Positions 17,945-27,140 are shown, counted from the first letter of the stretch. The stretch is 64,000 nt of DNA from Rhizobium sp. CCGE 510 (GCF_000292525.1 NZ_AEYF01000002.1:62001-126000), one strand, 5' to 3'. The notes: generated by a model not told the origin, from the letters alone. Numbers and translations: made by a program.

Positions 17945-19456
17945 CTAGTGCACGGCCGCATACATTATCTTCTCTTCCGTCGCTTCGGACGGCGAGAACT
18001 CTTCCACGATTCTCCCTTGGCGGCAGACGAGAATGCGATCCGACAGGTTCTTGATTTCCGGAAGATAGGACGAGATCACCACAACGGCGAGGCCTTCATC
18101 GGCAAGGCGGTTGATGATCTGGTGGATTTCCGCAATGGCCCCGACATCAACGCCGCGTGTCGGCTCATCGAAGATAACGATGCGCGGCTTCTGCACCAAG
18201 CCCTTGCCGATCACCACCTTTTGCTGATTGCCGCCGGACAGCTCGACCACGCGGGCATTCTGATTGATCGCGCGGATATTCAACGTCTTCGTCCACTCGG
18301 CGGAAAGATCACGCATGGCCCTGCTGTCCACCACCCAGGCTTTCTCATGGCCTGCCGCCAGGAGGCCGGAAAACAGGTTTTCGGCAATCGACATCGTCTC
18401 GAAAAAGCCCTCGCTCTTGCGATCCTCGGTCACATAGACAATGCCGTCCTTCATCGCCTGGCGCGGAACGATATAGCGCACCGGCTCGTCATAGAGCTCG
18501 ATGGTACCACCTCGCTTGAAATCGCGCTTGTAGATGCCGGCAAGGATCTTGAACGTCTCCGTGCGGCCGGAGCCGATCAGTCCGAAAACGCCGGTGATCT
18601 GGCCTTCGAAGATCGAGAAGGAATTGTTGCGAACGATGCTGTTCATGGAAATGTCCTGGACGGAGACGGCTTTCCTGCCCGGCTTGCGCAGCTTAGCGTC
18701 CTCACGCGGTCTGTAGAGAGCCGCCGACAAGATCCGTCCCACCATCGCCGCTATGATGGCCTCGCGGTCGAAGCTCCCCGTATTGCCGCTGGCCACCACT
18801 TCGCCATCGCGAAGAATGGTGATCCGATCGGATATGGCCAGAGCCTCTTCCAGGGCATGGCTGATGAACACGACAGAGACGCCCTTGGCCTTCAACCGCT
18901 GAATCAGGGCAAAGAAATGGCGCTTCTCTTCCGGCGTCAGCGTTGCGGTCGGCTCATCGAAAATGATGATTTCCGCATTGTGATGGACGGCGCGGGCAAT
19001 CTCCACCATCTGGCGCTTGGCCGCACCCAGCGTTTCGACCATGGCAGCCGGATCGACAGGGAAGTTGAGGGACTGTAGAAATTGCTGTGCCGCGATATAG
19101 GTGCCGCGCAGGCGGTTCAGGAATTTTTCCGTTCCGAGATAAAGGTTCTGCGCCACCGTCATGGAGGGCACGAGGCTGGTTTCCTGGAACACCATGGCGA
19201 TGCCGGCTTCAAGGGCCGCATGCGGCGACGCATAGGCAACCTCACGCCCGTGATGGAATATCCGGCCGGAGGTCGCATCGACGACGCCGGCGATCATCTT
19301 CGTGAGCGTCGATTTGCCGGCGCCGTTCTCACCAAGCAGAGCGTGGACTTCACCCTTGCGCAGTTCGAAATCGACGTTTCTCACGGCAGGAACACCGCGA
19401 TAGGTCTTGGTCACGCCTACCAGGCGAATGATCGTTTCGAATTCCGTATCGCTCAT
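17945..19456 (-). CDS. Sugar-type ABC transporter ATPase with two nucleotide-binding domains (RbsA/MglA-like)
   Basis: About 503 aa with tandem NBDs. The first has Walker A GENGAGKST (about 42-50), an altered signature LGAAKRQMVEIARA and Walker B IIIFDEPTA; the second has a degenerate Walker A region (GLIGSGRTE), signature LSGGNQQKVVIG and VIFDEPTRGVD, the normal asymmetry of RbsA/XylG proteins. ATG at 19456 overlaps the SSL gene stop as ATGA; an upstream frame extension of 78 codons is arginine-rich antisense shadow and rejected. Serves the permease pair of islet 2. Confidence 0.92.
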   Translation of the reverse strand: MSDTEFETIIRLVGVTKTYRGVPAVRNVDFELRKGEVHALLGENGAGKSTLTKMIAGVVDATSGRIFHHGREVAYASPHAALEAGIAMVFQETSLVPSMTVAQNLYLGTEKFLNRLRGTYIAAQQFLQSLNFPVDPAAMVETLGAAKRQMVEIARAVHHNAEIIIFDEPTATLTPEEKRHFFALIQRLKAKGVSVVFISHALEEALAISDRITILRDGEVVASGNTGSFDREAIIAAMVGRILSAALYRPREDAKLRKPGRKAVSVQDISMNSIVRNNSFSIFEGQITGVFGLIGSGRTETFKILAGIYKRDFKRGGTIELYDEPVRYIVPRQAMKDGIVYVTEDRKSEGFFETMSIAENLFSGLLAAGHEKAWVVDSRAMRDLSAEWTKTLNIRAINQNARVVELSGGNQQKVVIGKGLVQKPRIVIFDEPTRGVDVGAIAEIHQIINRLADEGLAVVVISSYLPEIKNLSDRILVCRQGRIVEEFSPSEATEEKIMYAAVH

Positions 19457-20511
19457 GCCAGCGCCTCTTGCGAAATTCCGGAAAGAGACAGGACGCAATC
19501 TCCACCCTTCGAAGCCGCATAGACTTGCCCGTTCATCTCTACAGCGCTGCAGATGCCATGGCGGTCTCCATTCGCCCGGCTGTGAAGGCTGTGCAACGGC
19601 CGCATCGCCGCATCGAGGCGGACGACGAGGCCGTAGGACCGGCTTGGCGACCATGGCTTGTGTATGCCCATCGTCTTTATCCCACCGCACTGAAGCGGCT
19701 CGAGAAAACTTCGATTGGACGCCAGGGCCGGTGCGATCCAGTATTCACGCGGCACCTCCGCCATCATGTCGAGGCGATACCGGCTTTCCTGCAGCACGAA
19801 TTCGATCAACCGGTTGCGCGGCGCAAACAGTGCTAGCCATGCCCCTCCGCCCGCAGCCTGGCTCAGCCGTGCAGGATAACCGGGCAGATGATCGAGCACC
19901 GTCTTCCGATTTCCGCTGCCGTCGACATGCAGGATCCGGTGAGACCAGCTCTCGCTGACGAAGACACCATCTTTTGTGGGGTGAAGCCCATAGGGATAGG
20001 CAATATGCCCAGCGATCTTCTTGAACTCGCGACCGCCGGCTTCTCTTTTCCAGAGCGAACCCGAGGAGCCTTTCTGCATGAGATCGGCAGACCAGCCGGA
20101 TGGCGCGTAATTGGCGGAACCGTTTGCCAGCCACAAAGCGCCGTCCTCACCATAGGCGAGCGCCGTGATGCAGCCGATCTCGCCGGGAAGCGGATTCTCC
20201 TTGCCCGCAATCAGCAACTTGCCATTTTCCATTCCAACCGTGAGTTCGGCTGCGGGAGACACCGCCAGGGCCGTCACAGGCGACTGAAGCGTTTCGACAA
20301 CGACCGGCTCGCTGTCTGCTGCAATCCGAAACAGCGCGCTTCCGCTACCGGCGATCAGATTGCCATTCCAGACCGCCAGATTGTCGGGTTCGGAAAGCGT
20401 AGCGAAGATATCCGCATCATCCAGGCTTGTATTGGGCCGAAACGCGCCGTCGAGCGGCGGAATCGTTACCGCCTTACCGCGGAAGATGTCGAGGATTGGG
20501 TCGAATATCAT
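19453..20511 (-). CDS. Strictosidine-synthase-like/SMP-30 beta-propeller protein
   Basis: About 352 aa, no signal peptide. Repeated propeller blades contain EDGALWLANGSANY, KDGVFVSESWSHRILHVD and LPGYPARLSQAAGGGAWLALF, the last matching the GYPDNI/FWVAL region of strictosidine synthase-like (SSL) and APMAP-type hydrolases. A GGGGAGG ribosome site precedes the ATG at 20511, which overlaps the previous stop (ATGA). SSL and SMP-30 members are mostly metal-dependent lactonases or esterases. It is a paralogue of the propeller fused to the permease just upstream and the pair probably acts on the same or sequential lactones (inference). Confidence 0.85.
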   Translation of the reverse strand: MIFDPILDIFRGKAVTIPPLDGAFRPNTSLDDADIFATLSEPDNLAVWNGNLIAGSGSALFRIAADSEPVVVETLQSPVTALAVSPAAELTVGMENGKLLIAGKENPLPGEIGCITALAYGEDGALWLANGSANYAPSGWSADLMQKGSSGSLWKREAGGREFKKIAGHIAYPYGLHPTKDGVFVSESWSHRILHVDGSGNRKTVLDHLPGYPARLSQAAGGGAWLALFAPRNRLIEFVLQESRYRLDMMAEVPREYWIAPALASNRSFLEPLQCGGIKTMGIHKPWSPSRSYGLVVRLDAAMRPLHSLHSRANGDRHGICSAVEMNGQVYAASKGGDCVLSLSGISQEALA

Positions 20512-22631
20512 GACTCGCCTCCCCAATAGGATACCGAACTCGTCCAGCTCTCGTCGGCGCCGGGAATCCTGTAGCGACCGATGCGGTTGTTAAGGATGCC
20601 GCCGATGAAGAGATGGCCCTTGTGTTCGCGCATCGACGTCACCATCGGATGGGATGTGCCGGAGAGATCGCCGAGCGTATCGACGATGCTGCCCTTCTCG
20701 TTGAATTTGACCACGCCGCCGGTATTGATGTTTGGAAACAGCCATTCGTCCTGGGGTAGACGCCGGGTCATCCGCTTGCGCATGGCGGGATGGCGCAGCG
20801 AGAGATCGAAGCTTGGCGTGCGCATGCCGAGCCACGCCATCCAGTAGTTTCCATCGGACGCGCGGTTGATGTTGTCGGGATAGCCCGGCATGTCCTTGAT
20901 CACGCATTCCGCGGTGCCTGCCTTGGGGCCTTCGAGCCAGTAGCGATGAACGCGGCATGCCCAGCTCTCGGCGAAGAACAGTGATTCGCCGTCATGCGCC
21001 ATGCAGACGCCGTTGGTGTAACGATAGCCGTCCAGAAGGGTCTTGGTCGAGCCGTCCTTTGGATCGTAGACCAGCAGCCGCCCCGTCGGCCGGTTCTCGA
21101 TCGAATCCAGCGCCCAGTCATGGGCATCATAGCGCTTGGTGGAATCGGTAAAGTAGATGCGCCCGTCGGGAGCGATGTCGCAATCGTTCGGATCGCGCAG
21201 CCTCGCATCGTCGACAACCGAGGTCCACGAGCGCGCGGTCTCCGCCGAAAGCTTGGTCACTTCCCTTGACGGAGAGATGGAATAGAGGCCCATGGCGCCG
21301 ACACAGCTGATCAGATTGCCCGTGCGATCGAATGCGAGGCCTAGCGGGAAGCCGCCGATATGGGCGAAGACCTCCGAACGTTTGTAATCCGGGGCAAAGA
21401 AGCGAATGATCTCCCCGTGGCGGGTGCCGCAATAGAGATGCCCTTCGCGATCGAGGATGACGTCCTCCGGGCCTTCGAGCTCATCGAGGCCGATATAATC
21501 CGTCTGAGAAAGCCGGTCATTCAGCTCGTAGCTGGTGCCGGAGCCGGGAACTGCCGATTGGGAATCGCCCATCCGCAGATATACCGGCGCGACATAGACC
21601 TCGTTCAGCACCTTGTGGCGGTTTTTCAGCCAGCGGATATCGATGGTGACGGCTGCGGCAAGCATTAGGCCCAACACCATCTGGTTGGTTCCGGTGCCGT
21701 AGCCAAGGCGGATCAAACCATTGGTCATGACGAGCACGATTATCGCGCCCATGACGCCCTTGACGACGGAGCCCCGGCCCCCACCAAGGCTGTTGCCGCC
21801 GACGACGGCCGCGGTCAGCGCCAGAATTTCCAGGTTGAGCCCGGTGCCAGGCCCGGCCCCGCTCAAGCGGCAGGCAAAGAGAAATCCAGCGATCGACGAG
21901 CAGAAGCCGGAAAAGACATAGGTCATGAAGACCGTCTGGCGAACCTTGATTCCGGCATTGTGGGCCGAGCGCCTGGAGCCGCCGACGGCCAGTACATGCC
22001 AGCCCGGCCGCGAGCGGGTCAGCGCGATGTGTGTGACGATCGCCAGCACGATCGCCGCGAGCACGGATATCGAAAGACCCTGGAACGTGCCGTCGCCGAT
22101 GTAGTCCCAGATATTGGACGTGGCTGGTGACAACTGGATCCGCGCCGCAAAATTGACGATCAGGATATCATAGATGGCGCGGCCGATGATGAAGGTGACG
22201 AGGGTCGTCAGAAACGCGCGAAGTCGAAGAAAGCCGACCAGATAGCCATTTAGGGCGCCCAGCACCACGCCCGTCGCGACCGATGCCAGGAGCGCCAGCC
22301 AGACCGGCTGCTCGAAGATGAAGAAGACGGCGACGGCCGAAAATGTCGAGAGCGCGAAGATCGAACCGACGGAGAGATCGATGCCGCCTCCGAGCATGAC
22401 GACCGTCATGCCGGTGACGACGATGGAGAACTCGCCGAGCTGGCGGGTGGAATCCTGCAGGGAGGAAAGCTTGAAAAAGCCCTGGATCGCGGTACCGAAG
22501 GAAGCGATCGTGACGACGAGAGCCAGGAAAGGAATGGCATTGTCGGTCCAGCGCTTGGTCAGGATCTCGCCGACCAGATGATCGGGAATAAGGTTGTACC
22601 GCCATGACTGCAGGCGTTCGCGAAAGGACAT
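20508..22631 (-). CDS. ABC sugar permease fused to a strictosidine-synthase-like domain
   Basis: One uninterrupted 707-residue frame. Residues about 1-340 are an RbsC-type permease (IDLSVGSIFALS, AVVGGNSLGGGRGS, ending with IDIRWLKNRHKVL, the usual permease C-terminus). After a short linker, about 380-700 form a full SSL propeller: GRLLVYDPKDGSTKTLLDG, RYTNGVCMAHDGESLFFAES, RVHRYWLEGPKAG and MPGYPDNI, the hallmark of the family. RbsC-type permeases end in the cytoplasm, so the hydrolase domain should sit at the inner mouth of the channel. The fusion suggests import coupled to lactone/ester hydrolysis. Both halves are clear; the reaction is inference. Confidence 0.9.
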   Translation of the reverse strand: MSFRERLQSWRYNLIPDHLVGEILTKRWTDNAIPFLALVVTIASFGTAIQGFFKLSSLQDSTRQLGEFSIVVTGMTVVMLGGGIDLSVGSIFALSTFSAVAVFFIFEQPVWLALLASVATGVVLGALNGYLVGFLRLRAFLTTLVTFIIGRAIYDILIVNFAARIQLSPATSNIWDYIGDGTFQGLSISVLAAIVLAIVTHIALTRSRPGWHVLAVGGSRRSAHNAGIKVRQTVFMTYVFSGFCSSIAGFLFACRLSGAGPGTGLNLEILALTAAVVGGNSLGGGRGSVVKGVMGAIIVLVMTNGLIRLGYGTGTNQMVLGLMLAAAVTIDIRWLKNRHKVLNEVYVAPVYLRMGDSQSAVPGSGTSYELNDRLSQTDYIGLDELEGPEDVILDREGHLYCGTRHGEIIRFFAPDYKRSEVFAHIGGFPLGLAFDRTGNLISCVGAMGLYSISPSREVTKLSAETARSWTSVVDDARLRDPNDCDIAPDGRIYFTDSTKRYDAHDWALDSIENRPTGRLLVYDPKDGSTKTLLDGYRYTNGVCMAHDGESLFFAESWACRVHRYWLEGPKAGTAECVIKDMPGYPDNINRASDGNYWMAWLGMRTPSFDLSLRHPAMRKRMTRRLPQDEWLFPNINTGGVVKFNEKGSIVDTLGDLSGTSHPMVTSMREHKGHLFIGGILNNRIGRYRIPGADESWTSSVSYWGGES

Positions 22632-22705
22632 GGTGGCTTACCAAAGCACTGAAAACAAAAGGGTAGCTGGCCGAAGAGTCCCTCGGCCACCTCTGGCGAA
22701 ATATC

Positions 22706-23734
22706 TTACTTTGCCGCCGCTTCGGCCTGAAGGGCCTTGAGGTCCCAGCAGGTATCGGGCTTCAGGTCGGCCTTCGTCGTTGCCTTTTCCAGCGTGTAGA
22801 TGAAGGTCTTCGACGTGCCGGCCGGCTGGCCGCTCTGCAGCAGGAATTTGATAATGGCGTTGATGTCGCCGGACTGATGATGCAGCTCGGTCATGACGAC
22901 GGCGCCGTAAGTCCCGTTTTCGAGATTATCGCAATCTGCAGCCTTTTCACCGCCACCTGTCGTTACGAGAAACACCTTGTCCTGCAGCTTGGCATCACGG
23001 ATTGCAGCAGAAGCTCCGGTAGCGTCGCCATCCCAGAAATCGATGATGCTGCAGATATCGGGATTCTGCTGAAGCATGGTCGTCGTGACGTTGCGCGAAT
23101 TGGTGGCATCCCAGTTGGAGTCGGGCTTGGCGACGACCTTGAAATCGGGGTTCTTATCGAGGATCTTCATGATGCCGGCATACTGATAGAGGCTCGAAGC
23201 GTTGACCTGGTCGCCCTGGACGAGACCGATCTTCTTGGACGAATTCGGGCCGCATCCCTTGATGGCTGCCTGCGCCTCAAGCTGGCCGAGCTTGTCCCAA
23301 TCCGAGCCGACGAAGGCGTCGGCCGGGTAATTGGCAGGATTGTCGATGAGGATGACGTAGATGCCGGCAGCCTGCGCCTTCTTGTAGAGGCGGGAATAGG
23401 AATTCAGGTCGGGTGCATGGACGATCAGGACATCCGGCTTGGTGTCGGAAGAGATCGCTTCGGTGATCGCCTGCGCGCCGGCCTCCGTGCTCCAGTTCGG
23501 ATCGCGGGTTTCGAATGTGCCGCCGAATGCCTCCACTTCCCTCTTGAGGTAGTGCGACCAGCCTTGAGCCAGGTCAAAACCCATCGCCAGAGGAACGAGC
23601 ATGACGCGCTTTCCCTTGAGAGCCTGGGCATAGGCGGCCGGACCCGGATCTTCCTGGGCCTGCGGCGCCGTTGCGAAAAATGCGATGGAGAGGGTGGCGG
23701 CCGCTGCCATCACCAGTTTCAAGTATCTCATCAT
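22706..23734 (-). CDS. Periplasmic sugar-binding protein (RbsB/XylF-like)
   Basis: 342 aa with a signal peptide cleaved after about residue 26 (APQAQ). Type I periplasmic fold: KRVMLVPLAMGFDLAQGW at the mature N-terminus, VLIVHAPDLNSYSRLYKKAQAAGIYVILIDNP, and a C-terminal SGQPAGTSKTFIYTLEK with late cysteines. Ribosome site AAGGGGA precedes ATGATG. It presents the ligand to the permease heterodimer. Ligand unknown; the neighbouring SSL domains favour a sugar acid, lactone or glycoside-like compound. Confidence 0.88.
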   Translation of the reverse strand: MMRYLKLVMAAAATLSIAFFATAPQAQEDPGPAAYAQALKGKRVMLVPLAMGFDLAQGWSHYLKREVEAFGGTFETRDPNWSTEAGAQAITEAISSDTKPDVLIVHAPDLNSYSRLYKKAQAAGIYVILIDNPANYPADAFVGSDWDKLGQLEAQAAIKGCGPNSSKKIGLVQGDQVNASSLYQYAGIMKILDKNPDFKVVAKPDSNWDATNSRNVTTTMLQQNPDICSIIDFWDGDATGASAAIRDAKLQDKVFLVTTGGGEKAADCDNLENGTYGAVVMTELHHQSGDINAIIKFLLQSGQPAGTSKTFIYTLEKATTKADLKPDTCWDLKALQAEAAAK

Positions 23735-23791
23735 AGTCCCCTTGTTCGGTGCGTCGGTAAAAATATCCGCCTTCTCGGCGGCAATCGGAAT

Positions 23792-24769
23792 TCAGATGTC
23801 GCCCTGCTGGGCCGTCTGCTCGTCACGCGGATTGAGGACGCCATCGACAATGATGGCGGCCAGCAGAATCGTCGATTTGATGAGGTTCTGGTAGATCAGC
23901 GGAATGTCGATGATAGTCATGGCATTCAGCATGATGCCGATCAGCGCTGCCCCAAAAAGCACGTTGCGCACGCTTCCTTTGCCACCAGAGAGACCGATGC
24001 CGCCGATGACGGCGACGAGCACGATGTCGTAGAGCAGGGTCGAGTTGACGATACGGGTGTTGATGGAATGCAGGCTCCCCGCAGTAAGAATACCGGCCAC
24101 GAAAGCGATTGCCGCTGAGATCACATACCGGAGCACCAGCATCGGCCGCACAGGCATGCCGATGTTGCGCGCAGCGACAGGGTTGTCGCCCGCGAAATAC
24201 ACGTAGCGGCCCCATTTGGTGTAGCGCAGGAAAAGAAATGTCGTGAAGGACAGACCGGCGAAGATGAAGACCTCCACCGGCACGTTCAGAAAGCGCAATC
24301 CGCCGACGAGCTCGATCCAGTTGCCCGATGGCACGGGGACGGCGTCCTGCGTGATCAGCTGCGACCGGACCACGCCGAACACGAAGGATCCGCTGGCCAG
24401 CGTCACGAAGATGGCGGGAACATCCGCATAGGCAACGAGGAACCCGTTGATCAGCCCTATGCCCAGCACGCCCGCAAGCACCAGAGAAAGTGCCGCCCCG
24501 CTGTCCACGCCCGTGCCCAGAAGCTGCAGATACCAGGCAACCGACATCGCCATGATCGCCACGACTGACAGGTCGATGCCGCGTCCAATGATGACGATGG
24601 CCATTCCCAAGGCGAGGATACCGAGAACCGACACGGAGCGGGCGATCGCTACGATGTTGTCCGTCGTGAGAAAGCCAGGCAACGCGATGGAGGCCGTGAT
24701 GAAGATCACGACAGCAATCACCAGGACGATGCGCTCCTGATTGAGATTTCTCCAGCCGATACCCTGCAC
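23792..24769 (-). CDS. Sugar-type ABC transporter permease (RbsC-like), second subunit
   Basis: Integral membrane protein of about 325 aa with RbsC-family motifs: IIGRGIDLSVVAIMAMS, IFVTLASGSFVFGV, VIGGIGLSGGKGSVRNV. It forms a heteromeric channel with the fused permease 1.2 kb downstream. The start is uncertain: GTG at 24769 gives the family start, while an upstream TTG (24862) would add about 31 unlikely residues. First gene of the islet 2 operon; the region to 25076 holds the divergent promoters. Confidence 0.85.
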   Translation of the reverse strand: MQGIGWRNLNQERIVLVIAVVIFITASIALPGFLTTDNIVAIARSVSVLGILALGMAIVIIGRGIDLSVVAIMAMSVAWYLQLLGTGVDSGAALSLVLAGVLGIGLINGFLVAYADVPAIFVTLASGSFVFGVVRSQLITQDAVPVPSGNWIELVGGLRFLNVPVEVFIFAGLSFTTFLFLRYTKWGRYVYFAGDNPVAARNIGMPVRPMLVLRYVISAAIAFVAGILTAGSLHSINTRIVNSTLLYDIVLVAVIGGIGLSGGKGSVRNVLFGAALIGIMLNAMTIIDIPLIYQNLIKSTILLAAIIVDGVLNPRDEQTAQQGDI

Positions 24770-25075
24770 GCCGCCCTCGCATTCATAAAGGAGATGTTGC
24801 AGCGCAGATTTGCGCCAGAGCACCGGATGCAAGGGTAGCGTTGCGAAAATGACTTCGTCCAATGAATCTTTCTAGCGTTTATCCATGCAAATTGGGAATG
24901 ATCCGGCCAGATCTTCGCGGCGCGTGGAATTCGCCAGCATATTAGAATTGCGTTTTCGGATTGTCTGCGCCGGCAGTATATTTTTGTTGGCGATCCAGTT
25001 CAATTCCGGGACATTATCGTAGCCATCGGTCGCGGCAGTCGCTGATCGTTTTCGCCCACAGGATGCGGATTTACG

Positions 25076-26023
25076 ATGGACGAAAGGGTTTTGCGAAGCT
25101 TCGCGACGATCGCCGAGATGGGCAACCTGACGCTAGCCGCTGTCCGGCTGAACATGACCCAATCAGCGTTGACGAGACAGATCCAAAAGCTGGAGATGGA
25201 ACTCGGCGTCCAGCTTTTCGAGCGGATGGGACGCAAGCTCCGTCTTTCTCGTGAAGGTGACGTTCTGCTGTCGCGTGTGCAATCGGTGCTGGCTGCGAGC
25301 CGGAAGATGCATGACACCGCCGCCAAGCTGCGGCAAGGCGAGGTCAGCATCCTGCGCGTAGGAGCCTGCTCGCAGGTCATCGAACGCTATTTCCCCGACA
25401 TACTTTCCAAGTGGCGAGCGATCAATCCGACGATCGAGATCAAGGTGGAAGAAGGCGGCGGCGCAGACCTCAGCCGCGCGCTTGCGGACGGCGATGTGCA
25501 TATTGCCATCAACGCCAGTAGCTTCATTCAGAATGACCAGTCGGACAGTGTGCCGCTCGGATTCATGACGCTGCGGGCGATCGGCCTTTGCGAATTTCTG
25601 CCACCGGGAGAAAGCCCGGTGGAGCTGGACGAGGTCGGCCAGCATCCGTTGCTGCTGCTAAACAAGCGCCACGTTACCCGCGAAATTTTCGACGCGGCAT
25701 GCCGTGTAAGCGGTCTTGCACCGATGATCGGGTTGGAAACCTCCTCGCCTCATACGTTGCTGGCGATCGCGGCGGGCGGTGGCGGCATCGCCGTGGTACC
25801 GTCCGCGACTGTCTTGAGGAATCGTTCGCTTTCGAATCGGGCCATCGCGCTCGGCGGCAAACCACTGGATTTTGAAATCGCCGCAATCTGGCCGAAAAGT
25901 GCCCCCTTAACGTCACTCGGCAGGGCATTCGTGACGATGCTCGAAAATCACATCACCGATGTCGCGGCCGATCGCAAGACGGCACGGGACAACATCGTCG
26001 TCCTGACCGATAGACGCCGGTAG
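25076..26023 (+). CDS. LysR-family transcriptional regulator of islet 2
   Basis: 315 aa. Winged HTH at about 1-60 (NLTLAAVRLNMTQSALTRQIQKLEMELGVQLFER) and a periplasmic-binding-like effector domain from about 90. Divergent from the permease-SSL importer operon, so it is the natural activator or repressor of that unit, with the imported compound or its hydrolysis product as likely inducer. The 5' end of the gene and the 200-300-bp divergent region are AT-richer than the backbone. Confidence 0.9.
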   Translation: MDERVLRSFATIAEMGNLTLAAVRLNMTQSALTRQIQKLEMELGVQLFERMGRKLRLSREGDVLLSRVQSVLAASRKMHDTAAKLRQGEVSILRVGACSQVIERYFPDILSKWRAINPTIEIKVEEGGGADLSRALADGDVHIAINASSFIQNDQSDSVPLGFMTLRAIGLCEFLPPGESPVELDEVGQHPLLLLNKRHVTREIFDAACRVSGLAPMIGLETSSPHTLLAIAAGGGGIAVVPSATVLRNRSLSNRAIALGGKPLDFEIAAIWPKSAPLTSLGRAFVTMLENHITDVAADRKTARDNIVVLTDRRR

Positions 26024-26099
26024 GCCGCCTACGCCTGTCGAAGCGGTCCTCATTTGCCGCTTGCTTTGTCGATCGGCATCAGCTGGAACTCATCGGGCA

Positions 26100-26350
26100 C
26101 AAGGAGGGTCTTGTCGCTCAAATCCGCGCCAGTTAGCCGCGGATCCGCATATTGCTGCGTGCCGACAGCGGCTTTTGCCGGGAGCTAGCTCGTGGCCTGG
26201 TGCGAGGCCAATCGGCTCTATTATCTATTCGGGCTGGCGCGCAATGCCCGCCTTATTGGCGAAATCGAACCGGAGCCAACACAAGCCGGTGAAGAAAGCC
26301 ACCAGACCGGCAAGCCTGCCCGGCGCTTCAAAGACCATATAGCACCCTCA
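26100..26350 (+). pseudogene. IS1380-family transposase remnant
   Basis: Two plus-strand frames together read AQIRAS(stop)PRIRILLRADSGF, then a frameshift, then AWCEANRLYYLFGLARNARLIGEIEPE ... TGKPARRFKDH. This is the catalytic-region signature of IS1380-type transposases (RADSGF with the Asp, WCEAN...FGLARN). A TAG at 26134-26136 replaces an expected Trp codon and a frameshift lies near 26180. Only a fragment remains in the 472-bp space 26024-26495, which holds no other gene. It marks the right edge of islet 2 next to the cyc operon. Confidence 0.75.
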
Positions 26351-26495
26351 CCAGTTGGGGCCGCCCGCGGCGCGTTCGCTAGCATTGCCTGCAGCCAGAC
26401 GAGAAACTCCATTGTCACGACCGGTGCGTTGCTATCGCTTTTGAAACCTTAAGCTAAAACGGGCGCCTTCTGAAGCATCTCCGCTGGCGCACTGC

Positions 26496-27140
26496 TTACT
26501 TTTTCAGAAGCTCGCTTAGCTTCGCCTGCTCATCCGCCGTCAGCTTGCTTCCCGTCGGCTTGCCGGCCCTTCTGCGGGCAAAGACCAGCAGTGACAGGCC
26601 GCCGGCGAGCACCAGCAGCGCCGGGGCGCCCCAGAGTAGGCCCGTCTTCATGCTGAACCGCGGCTTCAGCAGCACGAACTCGCCGTAGCGCGAGACGATA
26701 TAATTCAGCACCTCATCGTCGCTGTCGCCGTCGGTGATGCGCTCGCGCACCAGCAGGCGCAGATCCTTGGCGAGATCGGCATTGGAATCGTCGATCGACT
26801 GGTTCTGGCAGACCATGCAGCGCAGTTCCGCCGAAAGGCCCCGGGCGCGGGCCTCCAGCGCCGGGTCGGCCAGCACCTCGTCGGGATTGACGGCGAAGGC
26901 GGAGAAGGGCGTGAAGAGGATGAACAGGATGACGAGGAGACGGGAGAGAGGCCGCGTTCCCCTTCTCCCCTCGGGGAGAAGGGGCCCGACAGGGCGGATG
27001 AGGGGGCGGCCCCTCGCAGCACAACCGACCTTTCGCTTGCGCTCAAGCCCCTCGCGGCTCTGCCGCTCAGCCCCCTCATCTGCCCTTCGGGCATCTTCTC
27101 CCCGATGGGGAGAAGGGGAAAAAAGATGCGAGCCCGTCAT
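26496..27140 (-). CDS. cycL: Cytochrome c maturation protein CcmH/CycL with repeat-encoded N-terminal extension
   Basis: Periplasmic-facing thioredox subunit of apocytochrome c handling. The CcmH core has [10 protein letters not shown] with Cys108 and Cys111, followed by [14 protein letters not shown] YGEFVLLKP and a C-terminal TM anchor (about 165-185). The hydrophobic signal ([16 protein letters not shown]) begins only near residue 68; before it lie about 60 Arg/Glu/Pro-rich residues encoded by a palindromic repeat. ATG at 27140 overlaps the ccmF stop as ATGA and no usable ATG/GTG/TTG occurs after the repeat, so the extension seems translated. Usual length is about 150 aa; this is 214. Confidence 0.88.
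   Translation of the reverse strand: MTGSHLFSPSPHRGEDARRADEGAERQSREGLERKRKVGCAARGRPLIRPVGPLLPEGRRGTRPLSRLLVILFILFTPFSAFAVNPDEVLADPALEARARGLSAELRCMVCQNQSIDDSNADLAKDLRLLVRERITDGDSDDEVLNYIVSRYGEFVLLKPRFSMKTGLLWGAPALLVLAGGLSLLVFARRRAGKPTGSKLTADEQAKLSELLKK
26959..27118. repeat. 160-bp palindromic repeat inside the cycL coding sequence
   Basis: Two 49-bp arms (26959-27007 and 27070-27118) are inverted copies of each other with few mismatches. Each arm itself contains a CTTCTCCCC / GGGGAGAAG hairpin and a CCCTCAT end. About 62 bp of spacer lie between. The type is a common rhizobial intergenic element (RIME-like). Here it lies wholly within the open frame of cycL without breaking it. Confidence 0.85.

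Noticed and set aside
17945..19690. Longer form of the islet 2 ATPase
   Set aside because: The extra 78 N-terminal codons are Arg/Pro-rich and overlap the previous gene; the ATGA overlap at 19456 gives the normal start.
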